A stretch of 5,081 bases of DNA. Source: Thermoplasmatota archaeon. GTDB lineage: Archaea > Thermoplasmatota > Thermoplasmata > Methanomassiliicoccales > Methanomassiliicoccaceae. This document shows, in pieces, positions 1-5,081 of this stretch. Location of the stretch: positions 1 through 5,081 of the forward strand of contig JAKIXL010000115.1 of NCBI GenBank assembly GCA_022709105.1, read 5' to 3'. Under the pieces are notes generated by a model that did not search any database, was not told the origin of the DNA, and saw nothing but the letters and a program-made list of their open reading frames with translations. Position numbers and translations under genes: made by a program. Position 1 is the first letter of the stretch, and the number at the start of each line of letters is the position of its first letter.

Positions 1-263
1 GAGGCCGGCACGTTCGTCGAGGGCCCGGCCTCCGGAATGTGATCTGGTCCCGGACGGTACGGCATCGGTGCGATGGAGATGGCCAACGGCCCCTATACGG
101 GGTCCTGGCCCTCATCATCACACTTCCGGACCTCCGGCAGGCCGTCGGCATGATCGGCGTTCAGCGCTCGATGGGAGCTGCCTTAGCGGACCAGATGTAT
201 CCGAGAGAGCTTCTCCTGGATGGTCTGAGGCACTTCGATGGGGTCGGGGCCGGCCTTTCATAA
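1..263 (+). pseudogene. Possible decayed or frameshifted coding remnant at the left edge
   Basis: I do not recognise a product here. Frame 1 reads EAGTFVEGPASGM, then a TGA at 40-42, and the same frame beyond the stop continues with a protein-like stretch (YGIGAMEMANGPYTG) to about position 105. From there frame 3 looks better, with GC-ending codons and a hydrophobic then charged sequence (VLALIITLPDLRQ..., ending DGVGAGLS) up to the TAA at 261-263. This would need one nonsense codon and one frameshift, as in a pseudogene tail or a sequence with errors. Alternatives are a short gene starting at the GTG at 39, which overlaps the TGA as GTGA (a coupling-type overlap), or plain noncoding DNA. 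The early codons of that GTG frame (GTA CGG CAT CGG TGC) look unlike the neighbouring genes, so I doubt it is one intact gene. It ends 41 bp before the convergent peptidase stop. Confidence 0.25.
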
Positions 264-304
264 CGTGGTTTGCATGCTTGACCTATGCTGCAGGCTCTGC
301 GACG

Positions 305-2077
305 CTACCGCAGCCGCTCCAGCTCCGCCAGGTACTCCTCGGCCTGGTCGATGCCCTTCTGCCAGAACGTTTCCTCCCTGATATCGAACCCCATCTCCGA
401 TGCCAGCTCAGCCGGGGAGCGACTGGAGCCAGCCGACAGCAGCGCCTTTAAGCGGGGGACGAACGCCGCGCCCTGCTCTCGGTAGAGACGGAACAGGGCG
501 AACACGAACAACTGGGCGAACACGTAAGGGTACTCGTAGAAACGGATCCCGGCGAAATAGTGGTGGGGGAACCGGGCCCAGTCCCATCGCGTTTCCGGAA
601 GGTACTCTATGTCCCCGTACAGAGAGCGCTGGGCCTTCATCCACAGGTCAGCTATGGCATCGGCGTCCAGGTACCTTCCCTCCCCGATCGCCCGCGCCAG
701 GTCCATCTCGAAGAAGTACCGGAACCCCTCCTGGTATACCGTCTGCACAAAGCCGTTCATGACCTTCACCAGAAGCGCGCGCCTCTCGCTGTCCGATGAT
801 GCCTCGGACATCAGGCGCTCCGTGAGCAGCAGTTCTCCGAACATGCTGCCGCACTCTGCCACGCAAAGGCTGACGGCGCAGTTGCTGGGGTTCTGCTCCC
901 TCGTGTACAGGTAAGCGTGCACGGCATGGCCCAGCTCGTGGGCCAAGGTGTACACGTCGTTGAGCTGGCAGTTGTAGCTGGAAAGTATGAATGCGGAGCG
1001 CCCGTTGACCCAGGTATCACAGAACGCGCCGGTCCGCTTGCCCTTTCTCACCTCCCCGTCCAGGCGGCGGCTCTCGAACATGTCCCGCACCCAGCCGCCT
1101 ATCTGGCCATCCAGGTCCGAGTAGACAGAGACCATCAGCTCCCTCGCCTCCTCCCAGCTGCGCTTTAGGTCCGTGCTTCCGGGAAGGGGGGCTCGGAGGT
1201 CCCAATTACCAAGCCTCTCCAGGCCGAGCAGCCGGGCCTTAAGGCCGAGGTAGCGCTGGCAGACCGAGGCGTTCTTCCTTACGACCTCCATGAGCGTGGT
1301 GATCGTCCTCTCGTCCACATCGTTGGCGATGAGGCTAGAGGTCAGGGGGCTAGGATATGAGCGCAGGCGGCACATCTGCAAGTGGTCTTTCCATATGGCG
1401 GTCAGAGCGTCCGCCCACAGAAGCCGGTCCACCCCCAGAGTGGTCCCCATGGCCATGTAGGCGGCCTTCCTGGTCGAGCGTTCCTGATCATAGACATAGG
1501 GGACCATCTCGCCGATGGTCAGCACCTTCTCCTCTCCCTTCACCTCAAGACGGAACTGGCGGGAACTAAGCCACTTGCTCTGCAGCTTTGACCATGCGGA
1601 CACGCCAGTGAGGTCCTTGGCGGCGACCACCTTCTCCTCTGCCTCCGTCAGGAGATGGGGGGCGATGCGCTGGTACCGCTCAAGGTAATGGCGATGATCG
1701 TTCAACGCAGGATGCGATACCAGTTCGGGTCGGGCGGCCAGCAGGCGGCCCATCTCCACTGGAAGGAACGCTGTGAGCTGATCGGCCTCGGTTGCCGCGC
1801 GGGAGCTGGCGTCGTTCAAAGAGCTGGCCGTAGGATCGCTTTGGTCAGCGGAGAATGCCAGGGAGCAATAGGTCATCGCTCCTTCATGCCTGAGGAACAT
1901 CTCGTCCTTCGCCCTCAACATCCCGGCGAGCTGTTCAGCGTCGTAGCCTTCCACCTTGCCCCGGTGGGCCTCTGCGAACCTGGCGTGGTCGGCGACCATC
2001 TCTCCTAGCTCCTCCTTGATCCGCTCCGGGTCCGTGCTCTTCACCAGTACCGACAGGTCCCAAACCATCTCCGTCAT
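305..2077 (-). CDS. pepF: Oligoendopeptidase F family zinc metallopeptidase (M3 family)
   Basis: A cytosolic peptidase expected to hydrolyse short and medium oligopeptides, finishing protein breakdown after the proteasome or after peptide uptake. With the start chosen here it has 590 residues, close to the usual 600 for PepF. The zinc site is intact: H380-E-L-G-H384 supplies the catalytic Glu and two His ligands, and E408 in VAECGS is the expected third ligand. The C-terminal HHYF (from H505) followed by YEYPYVF matches the substrate-binding His/Tyr region of M3 enzymes. No signal peptide or membrane segment is visible. The frame stays open back to a GTG at 2206, but those extra 43 residues (rich in Pro and Gly) do not look like a PepF N-terminus and contain the TATA-like box. 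The ATG at 2077 (MTEMVWDLSVLV) fits the family; a GTG at 2086 would add three residues. The stop is TAG. It is divergent from the small gene at 2315. The family assignment is firm; substrate specificity is not visible. Confidence 0.95.
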   Translation of the reverse strand: MTEMVWDLSVLVKSTDPERIKEELGEMVADHARFAEAHRGKVEGYDAEQLAGMLRAKDEMFLRHEGAMTYCSLAFSADQSDPTASSLNDASSRAATEADQLTAFLPVEMGRLLAARPELVSHPALNDHRHYLERYQRIAPHLLTEAEEKVVAAKDLTGVSAWSKLQSKWLSSRQFRLEVKGEEKVLTIGEMVPYVYDQERSTRKAAYMAMGTTLGVDRLLWADALTAIWKDHLQMCRLRSYPSPLTSSLIANDVDERTITTLMEVVRKNASVCQRYLGLKARLLGLERLGNWDLRAPLPGSTDLKRSWEEARELMVSVYSDLDGQIGGWVRDMFESRRLDGEVRKGKRTGAFCDTWVNGRSAFILSSYNCQLNDVYTLAHELGHAVHAYLYTREQNPSNCAVSLCVAECGSMFGELLLTERLMSEASSDSERRALLVKVMNGFVQTVYQEGFRYFFEMDLARAIGEGRYLDADAIADLWMKAQRSLYGDIEYLPETRWDWARFPHHYFAGIRFYEYPYVFAQLFVFALFRLYREQGAAFVPRLKALLSAGSSRSPAELASEMGFDIREETFWQKGIDQAEEYLAELERLR

Positions 2078-2108
2078 TTCGCTCACTGGTGGTGATGGTT
2101 CGCCTCGG

Positions 2109-2115
2109 TAAAATA
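2109..2115 (-). promoter_or_regulatory. TATA-like box for pepF
   Basis: On the minus strand this reads TATTTTA inside GC-rich surroundings. Its centre is about 26 nt upstream of 2086-2085, the usual archaeal TATA-to-start distance. Transcription starting there would give a leader of about 8-9 nt before the ATG at 2077, or a leaderless message beginning on the GTG at 2086. No strong Shine-Dalgarno precedes either codon, which agrees with leaderless or near-leaderless translation. The assignment rests on sequence alone. Confidence 0.5.
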
Positions 2116-2259
2116 CCTGGGGGCAGGACGCCGGGGGATCGAACAAAGGCCATTGAGCATCCGGCGGCCGTCCGGACAAGCTGTTATCGCCTATGATTTC
2201 GATCACGGCATTGTTATGAACCGGGCCGTCTTAGCCCGCACCACATGAGCGTCAGCGCC

Positions 2260-2277
2260 ATCCCCCTGCGCGGGGAT
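2260..2277. repeat. GC-rich palindrome in the divergent intergenic region
   Basis: ATCCCC (2260-2265) pairs with GGGGAT (2272-2277) across a six-base loop. It lies 37 bp upstream of the likely ATG of the small plus-strand gene, so it would form a hairpin in that gene's leader if transcription begins further upstream. It could also be a protein-binding dyad. The right arm with the bases after it reads CGGGGATGAACGG, similar to the 3' half of many type I-E CRISPR repeats, but only one copy is present and no spacers flank it. Confidence 0.4.
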
Positions 2278-2301
2278 GAACGGGCAAGAAAGGGACGGCG
2301 T

Positions 2302-2307
2302 GGAGGT
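2302..2307 (+). promoter_or_regulatory. Shine-Dalgarno site deciding the start of the 119-residue protein
   Basis: GGAGGT lies seven bases before the ATG at 2315, a near-perfect match to the anti-Shine-Dalgarno tail of 16S rRNA at normal spacing. The in-frame ATG at 2276 has only a G run touching it, so 2315 is the better start. Confidence 0.7.
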
Positions 2308-2314
2308 TGACAAG

Positions 2315-2674
2315 ATGGGTTTTTTCAACAGCATAAGCGAGAGCTTTGTGTCCGGGATCCTATGCGACTACCTTGAAAGATACTCCGGACCTCAGTGCAT
2401 CAACCTCCGGACGGCCATCGCCAACAACGTTGACCTGTACGAGCTCTGGAGGGAGAACGCCGCCAGAGAGGGCGTTCGTGGACCTAAGGAGGCCCGACAG
2501 TGGGCTAGGATGTTCCCCAAGGTCCAGAGGATGATGACCTCTCAGAACGTGAAGAGGTGGCTTCGGGAGCAGGGCCTCCACGATATCGCCGTGACGGTGG
2601 AGAGGACCGATGGCGGCGAAGAATGGCTGGCATGGCAGGTCGAACGCTTCCGCGCTGGTCTGTGGGGCAGGTAG
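2315..2674 (+). CDS. Small tryptophan-rich soluble protein of unknown function
   Basis: I do not recognise this 119-residue protein. It has no signal peptide, no membrane segment and no cysteine cluster. The N-terminal third (GFFNSISESFVSGILCDYLERY) looks like an amphipathic helix. The middle is charged and helical (LYELWRENAAREG, KEARQWARMFPKVQRMM). The last third reads KRWLREQGLHDIAVTVERTDGGEEWLAWQVERFRAGLWGR, which could be a helix, a beta hairpin and a final helix. It contains five or more tryptophans and many Arg/Glu residues. Codons are mostly GC-ending and resemble those of the flanking genes, and the strong GGAGGT before the ATG supports translation. It stands alone: divergent from pepF and convergent with citrate synthase (34 bp between the ends), so the context suggests no function. 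A starting ATG at 2276 would add 13 residues but has a poor ribosome site. The stop is TAG. Confidence 0.75.
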   Translation: MGFFNSISESFVSGILCDYLERYSGPQCINLRTAIANNVDLYELWRENAAREGVRGPKEARQWARMFPKVQRMMTSQNVKRWLREQGLHDIAVTVERTDGGEEWLAWQVERFRAGLWGR

Positions 2675-2708
2675 GAGCGCTCGTCCTCCACGCCCTTATG
2701 ATCGTGCC

Positions 2709-3866
2709 TCATCTTTCTCCGATAGGCACGTATCTGCGGTTCGACGGACCTACATAGGTGCTCTCCGGACGATACAGGGCTGGCCTCACCGGAGGGGAGG
2801 GGAACTTTTCCTCAAGGATGTGAGCACACCATCCGGCGGAGCGGGACATGGCGAAAACGGCAGGGAAGAACTCATGGTGAATGCCCATGGCATGATAGAC
2901 GGAAGCGCTGTACAGGTCTACGTTGGGGTAGATGTGCTTGCCCTTCCTCCGCATTAGCAGGTCCTGGGTGGCCAAGGCCATCCTCTCGGTCATCTCGTAC
3001 CATCGGTACTCAGGATGGTCCTTGACCACCGAACGCGCCATGCTCTGGAGTATCCTGGCACGTGGGTCTATGGTCTTGTAGACCGCGTGCCCCATGCCTG
3101 AGACCTTCTTCCCGCGCTTGAACTGGTCCTCCACCCATGATTCCACCAGCTCAGGGTCCTTGGTATCGAGCAGGTTCCTCATGACCTGGGCGTTGGCCCC
3201 GCCGTGCAGCGGGCCCGACAGAGCCCCTATCCCCGCTGCCAGCGAGGCGTACATGTCCGCACCAGTGGACGCAACGACGCGTGATGTGAAGGTGGATGCG
3301 TTGAAGGTGTGCTCGGCATGCAGTATCATTGAAACGTCCATGAACCGGGCGGCCTCCTCGGCCGGCCTGCGGCCCCTGATCATGTAGAGGAAGTTCGCGG
3401 CAAGGGGCAGAGAGTCGTCTGGCTCGACCGGCCCCTGGTTGTTCTTCAGGCGCTTCCACGCCGCGATGATTGTGGGCATGAGCGCGATGGCCCGGATGGC
3501 CTTTCTCTGATTCGCCTCCATCGATTCGTCGTAGATGTCCGGATCATATCCTGCCAGCAAGGAGACGCCGGACTGCAGGATGGCCATTGGGGGGGTGTTC
3601 AACGGCAGCATGTCCAGAGAGGCGATGAAGGCGCTGGGGAGCCGCCGGTGGGCGACCAGGTCCTGGGAGAAGGCCGACAGCTGGTCCGCAGTGGGCAATG
3701 AACCGTGTATGAGCAGGTAGGCCACCTCTTCGAAGGTGGAATTGGTGGCGAGGTCCTCAATATCATAACCGCGATATGCCAGCTTGCCCTCCTCCCCGTC
3801 GACCATGCTGATATGGGTGGTGGCGGCAACTATTCCCCTGAGACCTATGTTCTCGGTCGTCACCAT
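2709..3866 (-). CDS. gltA: Citrate synthase (short archaeal/bacterial type)
   Basis: Condenses acetyl-CoA with oxaloacetate to give citrate and CoA in the cytosol, the entry step of the oxidative TCA arm and of glutamate synthesis. It is 385 residues long, typical of the compact citrate synthases of archaea and Gram-positive bacteria. The catalytic triad is complete: H221 in SGPLHGGAN, H260 in GMGHAVYKT and D317 in PNVDLYSASVYH. The oxaloacetate-binding arginines are in DPRAR, in FAMSRSAGW and in the YRPESTYVGP C-terminal motif; HAEHTFNASTFTSRV is another family signature. The motif GHAVYK has Ala where many bacterial forms have Arg (GHRVYK), as in eukaryotic GHAV, so this is not a defect. 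The ATG at 3866 is preceded by AGGTG at good spacing; an in-frame GTG at 3875 would add three residues. Related 2-methylcitrate synthases share all these motifs, so propionyl-CoA use cannot be excluded. No prp-type neighbours are present. The stop is TGA. Confidence 0.95.
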   Translation of the reverse strand: MVTTENIGLRGIVAATTHISMVDGEEGKLAYRGYDIEDLATNSTFEEVAYLLIHGSLPTADQLSAFSQDLVAHRRLPSAFIASLDMLPLNTPPMAILQSGVSLLAGYDPDIYDESMEANQRKAIRAIALMPTIIAAWKRLKNNQGPVEPDDSLPLAANFLYMIRGRRPAEEAARFMDVSMILHAEHTFNASTFTSRVVASTGADMYASLAAGIGALSGPLHGGANAQVMRNLLDTKDPELVESWVEDQFKRGKKVSGMGHAVYKTIDPRARILQSMARSVVKDHPEYRWYEMTERMALATQDLLMRRKGKHIYPNVDLYSASVYHAMGIHHEFFPAVFAMSRSAGWCAHILEEKFPSPPVRPALYRPESTYVGPSNRRYVPIGER

Positions 3867-3875
3867 CTTTGACAC

Positions 3876-3880
3876 CTGTG
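3876..3880 (-). promoter_or_regulatory. Shine-Dalgarno site of citrate synthase
   Basis: On the minus strand AGGTG ends about nine bases before the ATG at 3866, counting from the GTG at 3875 that follows it directly. It would be misplaced (no spacing) for that GTG but lies within the workable range for the ATG, so it favours 3866 as the start. Confidence 0.45.
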
Positions 3881-3907
3881 CTCTGAAGTGTTTAACTTAA
3901 TTGCGAT

Positions 3908-3915
3908 ATTATATA
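3908..3915 (-). promoter_or_regulatory. TATA box of citrate synthase
   Basis: The minus strand reads TATATAAT, close to the archaeal TATA consensus, in a clearly AT-rich patch (about 3891-3923). Counting about 26 nt downstream predicts a transcription start near 3885, giving a leader of roughly 19 nt that includes the AGGTG site. The gene therefore has its own promoter and need not be cotranscribed with the secreted-protein gene upstream. Confidence 0.65.
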
Positions 3916-3929
3916 GAAATTTAGCCCCA

Positions 3930-3949
3930 GGAACGCCGTTCCGAACGCC
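3930..3949. promoter_or_regulatory. Candidate operator: overlapping direct and inverted repeats upstream of citrate synthase
   Basis: GAACGCC occurs twice (3931-3937 and 3943-3949) with a 12-bp period. Overlapping it are the inverted repeats GGAAC-GCC-GTTCC (3930-3942) and GTTC-C-GAAC (3938-3946). The block lies 15-35 bp upstream of the TATA box, roughly -45 to -65 from the predicted start, a usual place for an archaeal activator or repressor. It could instead form a weak hairpin at the 3' end of the upstream gene, but no U-run follows. No regulator can be named. Confidence 0.35.
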
Positions 3950-3979
3950 TGTTGAGGACTGGTTTTTCTATCAAATTAG

Positions 3980-3995
3980 ACAGTTGATACAGTTG
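3980..3995. repeat. Short tandem repeat ACAGTTGAT/ACAGTTG
   Basis: ACAGTTG appears at 3980-3986 and again at 3989-3995 with a nine-base period. It sits between the stop of the secreted-protein gene and the citrate synthase promoter. It is too short to be convincing as a functional element and may be chance. Confidence 0.3.
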
Positions 3996-4018
3996 CGCGG
4001 CCGGTCATAGACAGACCT

Positions 4019-5081
4019 CTAGGACACTATGCTCTCGAGTATCAGGGGCTCCGACACCGCCCTGTCGTCCTTGGTCAGGGTGATGAGGAAGATGTAGTGT
4101 CCGACCTGGTGAAAGGTCAGTTCCCCGCTCCCAGATGGTTCCCAGGTGCCATCTGCCCAAGCGGCCCGGGTGCCGCCCTGGGTAAGCTCCTTGGTCGTTG
4201 GAGTGGTCACCGCGCTGCCTTCCAGCCTGACACCGTTCGCGGGGTCCCAGACCACATGCAGAGGGCTTCCCACCCCCCAGCTCCAGGTCGAATCGACCGA
4301 GGTGTTGACCAGGTCCGCGGGGTCCAGTGTCGGATCTCCAGTGTTGTACTTCGCCAGATCGATGTCGGAGGTCATATGGTCCGGATTGATAACGGCGATG
4401 GTCCAACCATATCTCGCCGGATAGCTCTCGGTGTCCTTCCAGAGAGCTGTGGTGCGAGCACCGATATTGAACGTCGTAGAGGTGCTGTTAAACACATATA
4501 TCGACCATTTCCCGGAGAACTCCTCGTCAAGTGCCGGGCGTTCGAACAGGTACGGAACGGAGCCCTCTATGGTGACGTTCATCTTCACAGGAGGGGCAAG
4601 GCTTGCTCCGGTGATCGCCTCGCTTGCGCTAACGCTCACCTCATATGTGCCGGGGGCCCTGATGATCACCATGATGAGCACGGTCGCTTCATCATCGATC
4701 TCGAAATGGATTTTTCCGGATCGGACCAGCAACCCCCCGGACCCGTCCGGGACATCGATGGGGTGCCTGGAGGTCAGCGGCCTCCCTGGCTCATATGTGC
4801 TGGCCTCGACCTCCTTGGGCCCGATCCCGCTGATGGTCAGCATCTCCGTGGCGCTTACATTGCTTTTAGCTTCTGGACCAATTGAGTCCCTGAGCTGAAG
4901 GAAGAACGGGCGATCGGCGACCAACGAGCTGCCGCTCAGGTCGGTGCGGAGGGTCATCACCTGCCGGATGGTCCCTGCGCTGGTTGCCTTAGTATCATTG
5001 TCAGAGATATTGCCGTCCGGGGACCCTCCCTGTGCAGGAGGCAGGTCCCGGCCTCCTGGAAGGTAGAGGGAGGCGGTCACC
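4019..5081 (-). CDS. C-terminal part of a large secreted or surface protein, function unknown
   Basis: The frame runs off the right edge, so the N-terminus and any signal peptide are missing; a GTG at 5080 is probably an internal valine rather than the start. The visible 353 residues contain no cysteine and are rich in Ser, Thr, Gly, Asp and Pro. There are six N-glycosylation sequons (visible residues 24 NIS, 28 NDT, 74 NVS, 168 NVT, 198 NST, 259 NTS), as expected of an archaeal cell-surface glycoprotein. Residues 115-172 (KIHFEI, ATVLIMVIIRAPGTYEVSVSA, KMNVTIEG) alternate like the strands of an Ig-like or jelly-roll beta sandwich. Residues 190-335 hold a second beta-rich part with many Trp residues (STWSWGVG, RAAWADGTWEPSGSG, HYIFLITLT). 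No membrane anchor or sorting signal is seen at the C-terminus. The stop is TAG. I do not recognise the family; secretion is inferred from composition. Confidence 0.8.
   Translation of the reverse strand, partial: VTASLYLPGGRDLPPAQGGSPDGNISDNDTKATSAGTIRQVMTLRTDLSGSSLVADRPFFLQLRDSIGPEAKSNVSATEMLTISGIGPKEVEASTYEPGRPLTSRHPIDVPDGSGGLLVRSGKIHFEIDDEATVLIMVIIRAPGTYEVSVSASEAITGASLAPPVKMNVTIEGSVPYLFERPALDEEFSGKWSIYVFNSTSTTFNIGARTTALWKDTESYPARYGWTIAVINPDHMTSDIDLAKYNTGDPTLDPADLVNTSVDSTWSWGVGSPLHVVWDPANGVRLEGSAVTTPTTKELTQGGTRAAWADGTWEPSGSGELTFHQVGHYIFLITLTKDDRAVSEPLILESIVS

Noticed and set aside
1..304. tRNA or other structured RNA at the left edge
   Set aside because: I found no T-loop-like GTTCRA motif in a cloverleaf setting and no long stem in either strand.
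68..451. A 127-codon plus-strand frame overlapping the 3' end of pepF
   Set aside because: It is Arg/Pro/Ser-rich without structure and runs antisense through the conserved C-terminus of PepF, as expected for an accidental open frame in GC-rich DNA.
926..940. Peptidase as part of a toxin, defence or secretion system
   Set aside because: The HELGH site and C-terminal motifs are those of ordinary M3 oligopeptidases, no export signal is present and the neighbours are unrelated.
2276..2314. Earlier ATG start for the small plus-strand protein
   Set aside because: The ATG at 2276 has no spaced Shine-Dalgarno, and the 13 added residues are coded partly by the GGAGGT ribosome site of the ATG at 2315.
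3961..3967. T-run (GGTTTTT) as a terminator
   Set aside because: It is a T-run only on the plus strand, but both flanking genes are transcribed on the minus strand, and no stem precedes it.
4097..4885. A 262-codon open frame on the plus strand opposite the secreted-protein gene
   Set aside because: It has no ribosome site, its protein lacks any recognisable pattern, and its codon third positions mirror the other strand. The minus-strand frame runs through the whole region with sequons and beta-strand periodicity, so the plus frame is a GC-driven shadow.

Overview
The window looks archaeal. It is GC-rich, but short AT-rich TATA-like boxes lie about 25 bp upstream of likely transcription starts (TATTTTA before the peptidase, TATATAAT before the citrate synthase), leaders are very short, and the Shine-Dalgarno sites are of the GGAGGT/AGGTG type. 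The secreted protein at the right edge has no cysteine and carries several N-glycosylation sequons. A Thermoplasmatota-like lineage, possibly related to Methanomassiliicoccales, is my best guess, but this is inference; no marker gene is present to prove it.

Layout from left to right. Positions 1-263 hold no confident gene; protein-like reading switches between two plus-strand frames, which would fit a decayed or frameshifted tail of an upstream gene. Positions 305-2077 (minus) encode an M3-family oligoendopeptidase F with an intact HELGH zinc site. A divergent intergenic region (2078-2314) holds the peptidase promoter and a GC-rich palindrome that resembles half of a type I-E CRISPR repeat. 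Positions 2315-2674 (plus) encode a small, tryptophan-rich, soluble protein that I do not recognise. Positions 2709-3866 (minus) encode a citrate synthase with a complete catalytic triad. Positions 3867-4018 hold its promoter, with a clustered direct/inverted repeat just upstream of the TATA box. Positions 4019-5081 (minus) are the C-terminal part of a large secreted, probably surface-exposed protein whose start lies outside the window.

The genes do not form an operon. The small plus-strand gene is divergent from the peptidase and convergent with the citrate synthase. The secreted protein and the citrate synthase are codirectional but separated by a promoter-bearing gap of about 150 bp. The functions shown (cytosolic peptide hydrolysis and entry of acetyl-CoA into citrate) suit an organism that uses amino acids or makes glutamate through a partial TCA cycle. 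The window gives no evidence of a defence island, mobile element, RNA gene or other new multi-gene system; the best leads are the orphan small protein, the citrate synthase control region and the disturbed left edge.
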